From Eunapius fragilis (Eukaryota; Porifera; Demospongiae; Spongillida; Spongillidae): a DNA stretch of 64,000 nucleotides. The first letter of the stretch is position 1. Every line of letters starts with the position of its first letter. Shown piece after piece: positions 1 to 13,055 of this stretch. The DNA is taken from NCBI GenBank assembly GCA_963681505.1, contig OY811972.1, forward strand, positions 15,543,110 to 15,607,109. The letters run 5' to 3'. The notes beneath the pieces were generated by a model, which did not search any database, was not told where the DNA came from, and saw only the letters and a list, made by a program, of their open reading frames with translations. The translations under genes and the position numbers were made by a program.

Positions 1-243
1 TACTAGGCCCGGCACAACGCAATTTGTTGGTCAAGCACAAGAAGACCCTTTCCTGTAACCCGTGGATGGAGGCTATCAGTTAGTTTTTATAAGTCCTGCA
101 CGAAGCCTTAAAAGGTTGCAAACATTGGCATTGAGATGGAGGTAGGTACTAACTGTAACTCCAGGAGATGTGGCACCAGCTTCTTTAGCAAACGTTTCAC
201 AATGCGAGTTAGTTCTTTTCAATCCTTTCGTACTGACTGGAAT

Positions 244-1313
244 CATAGATTATAGAATACAGGGATTGGAAAGGGTAAAGATTACGGGATTCATCCGCAT
301 TTCACGATTCCGTAAATAATGTACCCTGGCCAGGGCACTTTTGTGAGCTTTGCCGAGAAAATAGTCGGTACATTTGAGAAACTTGTGCCCGATCCGGCTA
401 TCCAAATACGTTTAACAATAAGAAGAGGCATTTGTGGAGCAATTCCATTCAACACGGATAAATCTTAGTGTTGTGTTTCTCGCACGTTGGACGCGCAAAA
501 TAGTGCCAGATCAACGAACAGTATTTAATAGCACTCAAGAACAGGACAGCATACACAGAATGGCAGTGCACATACATATATATTGGTATTAGACAATAGA
601 ACAATACACAAAGGTAGGGATATCATTGTGCGCTAACGGGACATACATGTAATAATAGGCAGCACTCCCCTATTAGAGGTTTGACCTCAGTTACGTAGTC
701 ACACTGTCATAACACTTAGCTTCGACCCAAACGAACTTGGAAGCCATTTGCTCCTACAACACATGCACAACACATAAGAAATTTCGATCAAGCCACTCAA
801 TATGCATCTCTGATTCAATATATGTCCTCAAATATTCTAGAACACTGATCACTTTTCAAGGAAAAGTACACAAAAATTACGTTTTTTGGAAATCATTATA
901 TGACATATTTACGATTTACAATGCCAGAACCCCTCGTAGGGACTCCAGAACGTTACTACGCCACACTACCAACTACGTAATGCATATGGGAACTACCAAA
1001 ATGGATTTATAATGTTTCCTGTGTCCAGGAAAATCCCACAACCACTACCCAATCACGTGGTAGCTACGATCGCTTGCTGGCACAACTGAAACTCTGTAAA
1101 AAGAATAGTTAAAAGATTCCTTGATGTCAAAGAGGCTGTCCTCACACAGTTATAGGCTAAACAACGCCGAAAGAAGCTCTCTACAGAAGGATGTTTAACA
1201 GCTCACACGCCCACCAAAGGATTCGATGCGAAGCACGGTCATGTAACGGAACGTGACGTCACGACACGTAAAATGCATATACCGTTTCCAATCCCTGTAT
1301 GTTATAATCTATG
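244..1313. mobile_element. Putative DNA element with about 29-bp terminal inverted repeats
   Basis: The left end (244-272) and the reverse complement of the right end (1285-1313) match over about 29 bases with two mismatches; both contain CAGGGATTGGAAA. The interior has no recognisable protein, and the 91-codon ORF inside looks random. No clean target duplication is visible, so the true ends could be at CAGGG (flanked by TA). Positions 1-243 and 1314-1700 show nothing I can support. Confidence 0.5.
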
Positions 1314-1700
1314 CTGGCATGCACACATCTATGGTTGATGCTGCTAGAGATATGCGGGTACAATTGGTTCATCTACCCTCTTTTAAGTCTTCCTTAGTGT
1401 AACTACTTTACCTAAGGCTAAGTAGCATACCCGTCATACATAGACTTAGTGCAACCCTTTCTTAACACGAATCGCAGGGGCAGCTATGATCGCTAGTCGT
1501 ACTCTGCGGTCTTTGTGGTTCAACAAAACGTCTCGTCGTCTGATGTGATCAAACGATGGTATGATATGATTGTTTGTTTACATTCCACAATGTAGAAGCG
1601 CAATGTGCTGATACTAGAATTCGAAGCCACCAAAGTGAAAGCGAAGGACGAGTGAGAAGTGCTTTTATACTGGCAGCAACTGATTTAGTGACTATCCCCA

Positions 1701-1794
1701 GTCTCGTACCCAGACCTGATCCATTACAGCTACGCAGAAATAGCGGTTATGTAATCCAACCGCACCTGAGAGAATCAGGGTCTGGGTACGAGAC
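1701..1794. mobile_element. Short MITE, TAGTCTCGTACCCAGAC family
   Basis: The ends GTCTCGTACCCAGAC and GTCTGGGTACGAGAC are exact reverse complements around a 60-base core. Related ends occur near 4712, 5511, 33404, 34283, 42147, 50545 and 50662. It lies about 110 bases upstream of the first membrane-protein gene copy, so it may sit in its promoter region. Confidence 0.65.
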
Positions 1795-1906
1795 TACACG
1801 TCCCCTTCCCCAACGCACTTAAACAACCCGGGCAGTTGTTACTGTCTGAAGCGTTATTTCATGTGTGCCACAATTTTCTTCCGCTCATACAGGGTCGCAC
1901 AAGAAA

Positions 1907-3709
1907 ATGAAGCACACGGCGCACCTGCTCCCATCAGCACTACTCGTTGCCACGTTGAGTGTCTCCGTGGCAATGGGGGACGACTGCTTGTGCGAAGACA
2001 CGCGGTGCGTGTACGAGCTGATGAAGACCGCCCTGCAAACCACAACGACGGCAAACGAGCTCCACCTGGCCTTCTTCACCACCATCCCCTTCTTCGACAG
2101 TGTCCGTATCTCCACCGCAGTGAACCTCACCCTCATAGATAGCACCCTTGGCACCAGCACCAGCACCACAGTGTCCTGGATACACCAGTGGTACCCTTAC
2201 ACCTCCTACGGCGTACTGAGGAAGCTATTCCCGGCCATCTTCAGGGGATCAATGGACCCCTGGACGGCCATCCCAGTGTTATATGAGCTGTACGCTAACC
2301 AGTACTTCACCCCCGTGGCTCTGAGCATCAGCCTCACCTGCACCATCAACTCCACCATCACCACTAGCACCCTGGGGAATGCAGCCAGCACTGTTGAGTC
2401 GACCACCTCTGTCGTTCCTGAGACATCGGCCACCACTGCTGCCCAGAACCATCCCATGCCCACCATCACTGCTGTACCAACGGCAGGTACTAACACTAAC
2501 ATGAGCACCTTGAAGAACCTAAACCAGTTGTGGTCAAAAACCCTCCAGTGGGTGAGTTATGACACATTGTGGTGACCTCAGGGAGGGGAGAGGGGAGAGA
2601 AAGGAGGGGGAGGAGAAGGGAAAGGATGGGGGTACTCTTGTCATGTGCTCATTGCTTCATAGACCAAATGCTATGCAAGATACAATGGTCCTAACCCTTT
2701 CCGAAAAGATGAGGACAGGGGCATAGCCTATGACGTGACGTCCTTCACCACCACAGACCTCCTGGCCTTCTCTCTCTTCTGCACACTCTACATCCTCTTC
2801 AACATTGTGGTGGCTGTCATCATCATAGCGACATCTTCAATGGTCCTCAAATGGCTCTCAGAACAGTCCCAGAAGAAGAGTTATGTATCCTCACTGTACG
2901 GGGCAGCGGCGAGCTTTAGCTGCATGTACTCCATTGCCTACCTGTCATGGAAAGCCTTACTCCTTGGGCTGCGCTCCAGGCTTCTGGGACAGATCAAAGA
3001 TGATGTCATCACCCAGGTACTCAAGATCTTTGAGGTCATCAGTGTGGTGGTGCCAGGTGTGATGGTGTTCCTGCACTTCATCAATGCCCTCTACATCACC
3101 AGGAACCTAAAAAATCTTACCTTTGCATTCAAGGGAGTAGGAGACAAAATGGAGAAAATGACCAATCACCCTGACATCAGAAAGGCTGCCTGGTTTTTAT
3201 CTGTGTGGTTTCTGATGACTGAGGTGCAGCTGCTCGCTGCCTCTGCCATACCAGTCCTCGTCTCCCTCCTCACTGACTCTTTCCGCTCCATCGCCCTGTT
3301 TGGCATCGCTGGGACGACCATGGTCTGCCTCATCGTTGTCATGGCAATCATCATTGACACTTTCCTGGACAGGGCAACCCACTCAAAATGGGTACTCTTC
3401 ATCCTTGTCCTGCTGGCTGTGTTTGGACTACTGATCGCCGTGTCCTTTGCCATATACTTCCTGGTCCTCACCGCCGAAGGCTTCGATTACAACTCCGTCT
3501 CTGTGTACATATTTTCTCTCGTACCCTCCCTCATACTGGCGGGTGTGGCCTACTTCACAAATAACTATCTGCTAAAGGACAAGGATGGGGAGGAGGATAA
3601 TGAAACGGTGGTGAAGGGTGTGAAAGAGGTAAAGGCGAAGGTGGGAGATGTGATGGAGATGGAGGAGTTCAAACCAAAGAAAGCCAAACGTTTCCGAAGT
3701 CTAAGTTGA
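1907..3709 (+). CDS. Seven-hydrophobic-segment membrane protein, family copy 1
   Basis: Two exons, 1907-2551 and 2663-3709, join in phase 0 across a 111-base GT-AG intron (donor TGG|GTGAGT) to give 563 residues. I chose the ATG at 1907 because it starts a typical signal peptide (MKHTAHLLPSALLV..., predicted cut near residue 24); an in-frame ATG exists 14 codons upstream. The ectodomain of about 220 residues has Cys27, Cys29, Cys34 and Cys145, N-glycosylation sequons (NLT, NST) and a Ser/Thr-rich stalk. Exon 2 encodes seven hydrophobic segments, beginning near residues 247-275, and an acidic then basic cytosolic tail. The predicted topology is N-terminus out, C-terminus in. I see no class A receptor motifs (DRY, NPxxY) and do not recognise the family, so function is unknown. 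This copy looks intact. Confidence 0.8.
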
Positions 3710-3716
3710 ACAATGC

Positions 3717-3722
3717 AATAAA
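3717..3722 (+). promoter_or_regulatory. Polyadenylation signal AATAAA, copy 1
   Basis: AATAAA lies 8 bases after the stop codon. It is conserved at the same place in copy 2 (16117-16122) but altered in copies 3 and 4. Confidence 0.6.
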
Positions 3723-3967
3723 AGATCTAAGAGAGGCTATGGCTCTGTTTGGCAGAATTGTAGATTTCCCGGTATTTTATTGTGTGTACAATCTTTGAGT
3801 ATCTATGACAGCTAGTGTTTCACCAGAACCCTACAAGGGTTCACTTTGGTATGTGTTTACTGCATGGTAGCCAACGCCCCATCCCCCTTGTAAACCTGTT
3901 CTGTCACAACATGCAACTTCCACACCCTATACCGCAGCATACTTAAGTAACGGGTCCCCAGTCCTTG

Positions 3968-4060
3968 TCACATTGCCAGACTCCCTCCATCAATGACTAA
4001 GGCCGAACCTGTGATTTGTTTGACCTTGTCCCCATACAGCATGGCCACAAGTGCAGCAAC
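3968..4060 (-). pseudogene. Relic of BDH terminal exon, unit 1
   Basis: This 93-base segment aligns end to end with the last exon of the dehydrogenase gene at 44720-44812. It keeps the acceptor AG and the TGA stop and encodes a match to the SDR C-terminus (KQITGSALVIDGG). Three changes are visible in the block just before it: Cys to Tyr, Glu to Lys and Ala to Val. No upstream exons are present, so it is an orphan exon carried by segmental duplication. Confidence 0.85.
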
Positions 4061-5022
4061 CTGAGGAGGGGAGGGGTGGGGAGGGAGGCGTGTATAGTAT
4101 CATATTCCTCTTAGCACCCACCTTTATCATCTACATCCAAGCTCATATCCAGGGCCTTCCAACATGACAACCTCCCCTCACCTCCCTTCCTCTGTGATGA
4201 CCTTACCTTCCGTTGTAAAACTGAATATTGTTACTATATGCACGCGTTATATCAAGCTGTAACATAACATATTTCTAACTTCGAACTGAGTACTGATATG
4301 GGTCGTTTTATGACTAAAGCAGGTTTGTGGTATATAAAATAAAACAACTATAAACTGGCATCAATTTCAAAACCATATATCTTCCAACCTACCACCTCCT
4401 CCTCCACCACCTCCTCCTCCAACAACAACAACCCCACGTCCTTCCTATTTTCAGTACTTAATTGTTTATTTAATTCGATTCTTACACTCTATGAGCCCTT
4501 TACACTCATCCATACAAACGTTCATTACCATTCAGAACGCTTAAAACTGAACGAAGGAGTCCTGTTGATATCGGATTCTGCAGATCATTGAATTGATGAG
4601 CAATTTCCAGGTCATTTCACGCCATTCTTTATTTTAGAAGAGATTCTATTCTCTTGAGACGATGTTATACTCCCTAATGGAAATCCTTTGTTGCAAAACT
4701 ACCTTGACTCTTAGTCTCGTACCCTGACGTATAAATGGATGTTTTATACGTCCGGCGAATATAGGGCGAATTTCGTGGCATTGGAGTGTAATAAGTCACG
4801 CGAAATGAAGAACCCATACAGGCATATTAAATCGCTATACATGTATAGACCACGGTCACATGGCTTGCGGCGAAACTAGTTCACTACCAGGACGATCTCG
4901 TCACTCAGGGCAGATACAAAAGGGGGAGGAGGGGGGGGGGGTGTTACAGGTCTGACCCACGATACGTAAAAGCGTGGGGGGGGGGGGGCAGCTGACGCTC
5001 CAGAATACGAGGTGTTTGTGTG

Positions 5023-5104
<82 letters not shown>

Positions 5105-6658
5105 CTTCCTAGCGGAAGAGGGGCCGGGTTGCAACCCCCACCCCCGTCCCCGTGCCGCCCATGCGTGTAACTATGTTAGTTGCTTGAACACCTCGGGAAG
5201 GATTCTGGAATGCGAAGCATTAAGACTTCCCACTGCCAAGTGGTAGACAGACAAAAACGTCCCGGCCTTGTACAAAGCTAGTGATGGCAGTCTTCTGGTG
5301 AGGGCGAAGCGCTGGGTATCCCAGCTTTAATACAGCGCTCGACATGGCGGTTTCTATAGCAGCTAATATACAAATGGGATGTAATTATGACACTATTAAT
5401 TTACCTTATCACATAACTGTGGGAGTGTCACATGACTGCCCGCATCTGATTGGTAGCGACAGAATACTGTCGCAAATGAAATCCGCTCGTCAGACGTAAT
5501 TTTTTTACACGTCTGGGTACGAGACTACTTGACTCTAGACTATTAACTTCAAGCAGCACTGAACTATCTGAAAGACGAATACCCCCGTTCTACTAGGCCT
5601 AGAAGCTCGTAAGTGTGGTGGGTGTGAGAGATAAACCCGCGCTCTACTGATATTACCGCGCACCACTGAAATTTATATAGGCCATTGTATAGGGCTTTCC
5701 AGTTGGTTTTTATTTAGAGCTCGTAGTGCCGTAGAATATTTTTGCCTTTGGAATACCAGTGAAAGCAACCCAATCATTTCGCGACGCAAAATGCACAAAA
5801 TCTTCTCGTAGACAAGCTACTGAGTAATTTTTCAGAAAGTGAAAAATGATATCGCTCTTGACTCTCCTGGAATAAGGCTGCTGTGTCGGACTGCATGTAA
5901 GAGCAGAAACGTTTACCGATCAATTGCACTATGAAGCCTTAATGGAGACATTGGGCTCAAGCCAAACAGTTCAACGATCGACGCCATGCATGGTTTACTA
6001 CCAAACTGCCTCAAAGGAAACGTTAACCTAGGCTGATCAGGCTTTAATGGTAGAATTCAGGTACAGATGACAGGACTGCATGGTAGTGCGGATGGTGAAT
6101 CAGGTGCTCAATCATGACTGCATTCTTGCAATACGACTGCATTACTCCCGCTTATAGGCTCGCTACAAGCACGTGCACTTGAGTGAAGTATTACCTAAGT
6201 TGTGTTAATACATATCTGAAGTTCTTAGAGTCCTTGCCGCACACGTGAACTGCAATTAATAATGAATATCAGATACAGAAGGGCACGATTTTCCTCTGGG
6301 TAGTAGTGACACTTTTATTTAGTTATATGAAGAAGCCCAGTCTCTTTGCACATGATACAGAGGCGGAGGAAATTGGTTAGGCCCATAATTTATAATTAAT
6401 TAACTTGGTGCATTCATAAATCATCGGAACAAATCGTCGAACTTCCTAGACCCTGCCCTCGGCTCAATAATAAATTCAGGGCCATATGAACGAAAGAAAA
6501 AGTGGTCCGGCCTGGGTGGGAAGAGGCGGGGTCTGGGGCTCCGCCCCAACATTTATTACAGATTGGTGCAAAATATGCATGGCTACCTATGCAATTGGGG
6601 ATTGATGAAAACAGATCATGCGAGAGCTATGTTAATTGATTGGTTGCATATATATACA
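4061..6658. other. Gene-free stretch with simple repeats
   Basis: No coding segment is supportable here. It holds poly-G runs (about 4929 and 4978), a long TG microsatellite (about 5030-5100) and two single ends of the TAGTCTCGTACCC element family (about 4712 and 5511). The 77- and 90-codon ORFs across the TG run are artefacts of the repeat. Confidence 0.7.
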
Positions 6659-7476
6659 CAGGGTGTTTGCCAAAGAACGCAACGCTTTAAAATCCCTATA
6701 ACTCAGGATTGAAATTAATGAAATGCTTTATTTCTTTAACATATGTTGCAGTAGTTAGGCAAATACCAATTAGATTTCAATTATTATAAGCGGTTAAGTA
6801 ACTGTATCAAACCCTCATAAATCAAAATATTCAAAGCCCTCTATTAACAAAGTTATTCAAGATTGCCGTTTACGATGATTAACTAATAATAAGTAACACA
6901 CGATCTGGATATGGGGTAGAACAGTACTGATTTCAAGTTCCTAGGTTCAATAGTGAGTTATTAACATTTAAGACCATCATTTGCTTTAAAGTTATTAGGG
7001 TTGAAGCTGTTATGGGGTAAATATTATTAATAACCATCATAAATTATTCCAGTATAAAATGAAGTACAAAACACTACTTGATTTGGTAATGGATTATTTA
7101 ATGGTGCGTTATTAAAATTCAAAGTTAATAAAAACGTAGTTGTCATTTAGCTTTTTCAAGTTTGATTTGTTGTTTTGAATATTAACTAGTAAAACGCCAA
7201 TCAAATTGCATACTTTTTCAAAGTCTCATCAATTCTATTCTGCAGTTTATAAATCACGTTATTAATTAAAAGTTGTCATACATTGTTCCGTCAGTTTAGT
7301 TAATTGCAAGCTATTTGATTTTATCTTTTGAACGGCTAAAGATAAACGAATTGTAACAATGTGGTTCGTATTTGACTAAACGTGGTTATTGTATGTTTAT
7401 AAATTTATTTAGATTGACAATCCTATTAATGAATTATATTCATTTAAAAGCGTTGCGCTCTTTTGCAAAGACCCTG
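6659..7476. mobile_element. AT-rich DNA element, about 35-bp TIRs and 4-bp TACA duplication
   Basis: The left end CAGGGTGTTTGCCAAAGAAC and the reverse complement of the right end CAGGGTCTTTGCAAAAGAGC match over about 35 bases, both continuing into GCAACGC. TACA flanks both sides (6655-6658 and 7477-7480), consistent with a target-site duplication. The interior is AT-rich without a recognisable transposase, so it is probably non-autonomous. The superfamily is not assigned. Confidence 0.65.
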
Positions 7477-7888
7477 TACAGTATATATACATACACATCA
7501 GTACATATACAATAAAGGAAATGTCTAGTCTGTGCTCATTCAAGCTGACGAACTCGTTCAAGCATGCCATGTATTCCTATTGTAGTGGCTGTGAGTAGTA
7601 GTTATAGTTGCTACAATAACAGTCATGATTGTCGTGAGCGTTGAGATTGGTAACAATAACGTTTAATAATTTTCCGTTCGGGGAAAAAAAACTGGTCCGG
7701 CCATGGCCTGACCGGCCGGACTGGCTGCTACGGCCCTTTTAAATTTATTATAAGCAGACTATGCTTAGCAGCTGTTAATAGATAGATTAACAAAATACTT
7801 TATGAATATTTAATGAACTCGGGGGCCAAGATTCAGGCCATGCCTGGTCGGCCTGGACCGGTTCCGCCGCCACTGTGATACATGTATC

Positions 7889-8183
7889 AACAAGTAAATA
7901 AAAACATTCTCTATGAGAAAGTTGGTGGGATATAGGTTTTGCAGGCAAATAGTATACTGGTGTAAAAAGCAAGGAAACAAGTTTTATCAGAAGGGAAAAT
8001 GTAATAGTCCTATATTTAGCATAGAAACAGCATATGCCTTAGTCGAAGTGTGCTAAATATAGGACTATTACATTTTCCCTTCTGATAAAACTTGTTTCCT
8101 TGCTTTTTACACCAGTATACTATTTGCCTGCAAAACCTATATCCCACCAACTTTCTCATAGAGAATGTTTTTATTTACTTGTT
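7889..8183. mobile_element. Near-perfect palindrome with 133-base arms
   Basis: Positions 7889-8021 and 8051-8183 are reverse complements with a 29-base loop; I found no mismatch by eye. A diverged relative lies at about 57248-57435. This is typical of a fold-back MITE or a head-to-head MITE pair. It could extrude as a cruciform or yield hairpin RNA if transcribed. Confidence 0.8.
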
Positions 8184-8862
8184 ACCTTAATTTTTTTAAC
8201 ACCCAAATCACTGTTGCATCGCAGGTTTCCCCCTTTTCATTTAACCGATCCAGTCGTATTGTGAAAATTTTCTAGGTAACATTGCTTAATTAGAATTGGT
8301 AAGACCGTATATAGGCTTTTAGGCTTTTTTGTATCAAAGCGAGTCCTCCAGCAAATTCTAAAGCTATTGGTACAATTCTCATTGCTTAAAAGTGTTCCTG
8401 TCCCGAGTTATGAGTTCCCAAGAAGAAGAAGAAGCAGAAGCAGACGACGCGCCCATTATTTTTGGAAGGGGAACGAGGACAGCAGTATTTTTCGTTCTCG
8501 ACAACCACGCGGTTCTACGACGTGGAACAAAAACGAAACTACTCAGTTTTGACTTCTAGATCGATTGCCGCAACAAGTTAGACGATCCGATCGTTGGGAG
8601 CGAAGCTAGGGTAGGGTCGCGAGATTTTAATTAAATTCATAGTCGGGGTCAAAACCTATATGGAAGTCTCTAGTGAAAGTCTCTAGCGAGACTTCCGATG
8701 ATTATTTTGTGTGTGTTGCAATATCTTGTGACACTGGTACTAATTCAATGAACTAGCTGGTGACCGAATTAGACCAGCTATTAAAGGAGGAAAAAAACAT
8801 TCATAACAACTGCTCTGCATAATGTGGTACACCATTTGTCCAGATAAATGCTGGTTTTGTAA

Positions 8863-9059
8863 GGGGGTGTCTCCAAACTATTTTGGAAAAGATAACGTCA
8901 TTTTGACGTTTCATTACAACCCCCCCCCCCCCCCCCCCCCCCTCATAACGTCATTCATATCGAAGGTTATGGGAGTCCGGACGCCATCTTTTTTGGTCAG
9001 TACATCGGAAAACGTCAAAATTGACACTAACTTTTCCAAAATAACTTGGAGATGCCCCC
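8863..9059. mobile_element. PIF/Harbinger-like MITE with TAA duplication
   Basis: The ends GGGGGTGTCTCCAAACTATT and the reverse complement of AATAACTTGGAGATGCCCCC match with few mismatches. TAA flanks both ends (8860-8862 and 9060-9062), the 3-bp target typical of PIF/Harbinger. A poly-C run of about 23 bases sits inside the element. It has no coding capacity. Confidence 0.7.
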
Positions 9060-9658
9060 TAAGTAAAACTGCAGGAGATGCAATATAGTTAGTTGATCGT
9101 TTCGACTAGAAAAGTGCCCTATCAGTGCTCTCTAGAGGAATGCTTTATAGACCACAAAAATGACATGACTACAATCACACGCACAGGTAGGACATTGTAA
9201 GTAAGATATTCATGGTATCCAAGGTGGTTGCTAGGCAAAAATGTTGTGGTCTGTGCATACTAAGTGCCCACTGATACACTGCAATGAAACAGGACTGTAT
9301 AGTTACAGATCCCTACAACATGGCCACACCTCTATAGTATGGCCTTATCCTACAGCTGGTGGATAAATATGCAAGCTGCCATCTGTCACACAAAACCTCT
9401 CCTTGTTTGTGTGAAGAGGCTAGGCCAGCCGTCCTAGGTCCCCACCTTTTCAGTTGTTGTATAAGGGTGAGGTGCATGCACGCTAAGTTGTTTTCTTTTT
9501 TTAATTTTTTTTAAAAGGTAAGGTGCATTTGACAATGTAATTTAACATTCGATTACATGTAGTCCACCCTTCCTTAAATTAGAACAGTGTCAAGGTTTGT
9601 GTATGCAACGCATGGGATGTGCATCACGCATTCATACACCGGCAAGGTCGCCAAAGGG

Positions 9659-11093
9659 TTAAAATTCCATACTTGGCTCTATGAGAAGAGAGACAAATTT
9701 GGATATGAGGAGGTAAGTCAGGAGCATGTACTTACCATCCCGTACAGATGTCCCCAGTGACTGGAGCAGAGGGTTAAGGAAATGTCTCATGAAGTAAGCC
9801 ATGTATGGTTGGAGGGATGTCTTCATATACACTGATAAATAAAGCATGCATCAGACAGCCTGCAGCACTTGAACAACTTACTCAGTCTATTTGGCTTCTC
9901 CTCGCCCTTCATCTCATCCAGCTGGCTACATAGCTCGCTGCAATGTGAAAGCGAAAGGGACAGAGGCAATGTGAAAGCAAAAGGGATGGAGGCAATGTGC
10001 AGTGAATGGGGAAGAGGCAAGGTAAAGGGAATGGGGAGGAGGCAATGTTGAAGTGAATGGGGAAGAGGCAATGTTAAAGTGAATGGGGAGGAGGCAATGT
10101 TGAAGGAGGCAATATTGAAGTGAATGGGGAGGAGGAAATGTTGGAAGTCAATGGGGAGGAAGCAATGTTAGATGAATGGGGAGGAGGCAATGTTGAAGTG
10201 AATGGGAAGGAGGCAATGTTGAAGTGAATGGGGAGGAGGCAATGTTGAAGTGAACGGGGAGGAGGCAATGTTGAAGTGAATGGGGAGGAGGCAATGTTGA
10301 AGTGAATGGGGAGGAGGCAATGTTGAAGTGAATGGGGAGGAGGCAATGTTGAAGTGAATGGGGAGGAGGAATGTTGAAGTGAATGGGGAGGAGGCAATGT
10401 TGAAGTGAATGGGGAGGAGGCAATGTTGAAGTGAATGGGAGGAGGCAATATTGGAAGTGAATGGGGAGGAGGCAATGTTGAAGTGAATGGGGAGGAGGCA
10501 ATGTTGACGTGAATGGGGAGGAGGCAATGTTGAAGTGAATGGGGAGGAGGCAATATTGGAAGTGAATGGGGAGGAGGCAATGTTGAAGTGAATGGGGAGG
10601 AGGCAATGTTGAAGTGAATGTGGAGGAGGCAATATTAAAGTGAATGGGCGAGGCTCACAGAAATGATTTGATTTTTACCTCACTGTTGGCACACTTAATG
10701 GGTCAAAGGCTTCCAGGTGTCTGAAATCGATAGGCACACACACCCTCCCTGCATATGAGTAACGAACAGAGGTATATGCATGCACCCCACATCACACACA
10801 ATGCACACTAAACAGTCACATCACACACATAAACACATAAACACTCACATCACACACAATGCAGTTGCTTACAGTGACCACTACCAAGTTTGAAGGGATA
10901 CATGTCCTACTCTATATACAAACATCCTGTGGGTCAAATGTTGCGGTTTATCCATTTAATTAACCCCATCATATCCCAACGTTAAATATAAGGATTCCAA
11001 CACCAAAGATGTTAATTAAATGTATCTTATTAAGCAAGTATTCCCAGGCCACCAAAAGCAAAATAAGATGACAACCCACCAACCCACTGTCCT

Positions 11094-11127
<34 letters not shown>

Positions 11128-11704
11128 CCCTCAAATTCTTCCAGTCCCCCAGACTAACCTGTCTTGGGATGAACACAGAACGGACTCTTAAGGAGGTGGT
11201 TTATCCCCTTGGTAACGTTCACGTCCAGTCTGGGGTACGCCCACTGCACCATGACCTCATTGATGTGCTCCTGTTGCCTGAGGTCATTATTCAGCCGCGC
11301 CCACTTATCCCCAGAGGAGTAGACACTCTCCTCAAACTCCCTGACCAGGTCCTGCTTCTTCTTGTCCTCCTTGAAGAAGGCCAGCATCTTTGCACACTGG
11401 TCTGGGGACGCCATGAAGTCTTGTTCCTGCATAAGCTTGCCAAAGTCTTGCTTGATGATGCTCAACGCCGAGCTAATAGAGAGGGGGCATGGCATCAGCA
11501 AGAGTGGTCCCCAGACCAAATCAACGTCCTTTCCTACGATGGTATTATATCCGATCCTATAGTATATAGTATGGCCACACCCCTATACTATGGCCAATCC
11601 CTTGGTATGGGACTACCCACGACTGCAAATCTCCTTTAACACTTAGCTACCAAAACATAGGTCCTTTAGGGTCAACAAAAGGTTGTCACAGCAGCTCCAC
11701 CCCG

Positions 11705-11739
<35 letters not shown>

Positions 11740-12439
11740 ACAGGACTCACGTGATGGAGGGGTGGAGGTGACTGGACAGCCTCACCTTCTGCACCTGTTG
11801 CTCCCCTCCCTTGATGAGGGTGAGGTACTCAACCACAGCCACCCTGGCCTCCTGCGTGAGGAAGCGGGCCTCTTTGTCACACACCCAGCAGTGGACACCA
11901 CGGCGACCACTGTACACCCACAGGATGTGCTTGTACCCGAAGTCCTCTGTGAGAGGAGGGGAGGGGCATGAGTGGGTGGGCATGGTGAGGGGGTGAGAGG
12001 GGCATGGTGAAGGGGTGGGGGGAGCATGGTGATGGGCATAGTGAGGGGTGGGGCATGATGGCATGGTGAGGGGTGTGCATGGTGAGGGGATGGGGGAGCA
12101 TGGTGAGAGGTGGGCAGAGGGGTGGGGCATGGTGAAGGGGTGGGGCATGGAGATATTACGTGTTCGCTGCAAACAGTGATCACTGGTGCTAGCCAATATC
12201 CAAGTCCAAGAGGAGGGGAGCAGAGGGGGGGGGGGGGGGGGGGGGGGGGGTAACTTGCCTCTCAATGCTCGATCCACTGTCTTCATGGCAATTGTAATAA
12301 ATCTCCAGCATTTACGACAGATATTAGCCTCCTTGCAACATGTACGTATCTCATCATAGTCGGTCATGTCAATGTCAAACACCAGCTCTTTCTGTACAGG
12401 CTTAAAGTTGGCTGGAGCAAGTTTGCCATGACGAGACGG

Positions 12440-12474
<35 letters not shown>

Positions 12475-13055
12475 ATAAAACATGTACTGTAGGCTTTTAC
12501 AGTTATAGTCTCCTACCCAAACCCCTCCCTCTCTTACCCTACCATACATCCAGCTCCTTACCGTACCCTAACCCCTCCCTCTCGTACTCCCCGCCCCACC
12601 CCTTTGCCGCTACTATTCATCCAGCTCCTTACCTTGTCTGAAAAAACCGCTCCTATGTCAATCTTCTGAGGCACTAGTTTCTTCACCTCTCTCTCAAAGT
12701 CTTCCCGACTCTCGAATGACTTGTACCTCACGTATATGTCTCCCTCAAGGGTAAAAGAGAATTCTCTGTGTGAGAAGGTACCGACATCTCCTGAAGAAAT
12801 AAAATAAAATACGGAGCTAAAGCGGGACAAATGGTTTAACATCCCTGAGATAGTCTATATGTTATCTCTATCGGTAGTACTTTAAGTAAGAACTACACGA
12901 CAGGAGCAACCCCCGCTTCCCACCTCCAGCCGAGGGTCCCTACCATACTGCAGCCATTGGAAGTACTTGTCGTGAGGAAATAGCCAAGTGTAGTAAACTC
13001 GAAGCAGGTGTTGGAGGTCATGGTCTTGCGCACCTGCCGCCTGATGCACATCCAT
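9659..13055 (-). CDS. PRIM1: DNA primase small catalytic subunit (PRIM1), complete
   Basis: Nine exons on the minus strand: 13055-12944, 12790-12633, 12439-12259, 11946-11751, 11472-11159, 10748-10679, 9937-9882, 9831-9736 and 9678-9659. All phases join, giving 1203 bases (400 aa plus TAA); human PRIM1 is about 420 aa. It would make RNA primers in the polymerase alpha-primase complex in the nucleus. Visible motifs: HREFSFTL near residue 48; metal-binding DxD in ELVFDIDMTDYDE; the zinc-site cysteines TCCKEANICRKC; SGRRGVHCWVC; and KGINHLLKSPFCVHPKTG. Intron 3 starts with GC rather than GT (AGAG|GCAAGT). Introns carry a 26-bp minisatellite, poly-C, poly-G and TG runs. The gene appears intact. 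Confidence 0.95.
10000..10650. repeat. 26-bp minisatellite in PRIM1 intron 6
   Basis: About 24 copies of a unit containing AATGGGGAGGAGGCAATG occupy the intron between exons 6 and 7. The plus strand is purine-rich and the transcribed sense is pyrimidine-rich. The three overlapping minus-strand ORFs here come only from the stop-free repeat. Confidence 0.9.

Noticed and set aside
1907-3709. Class A or adhesion-type GPCR
   Set aside because: Seven hydrophobic segments are present but no DRY, NPxxY, conserved disulfide pattern or GPS motif could be seen; only a receptor-like topology is claimed.
10074-10632. Three Pro/His/Ser repeat ORFs on the minus strand
   Set aside because: 26-bp minisatellite in a PRIM1 intron.
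11096-11740. Poly-C and poly-G runs of 25-35 bases as functional elements
   Set aside because: They occur in many introns and spacers of the window; length is likely unreliable and no specific role is visible.
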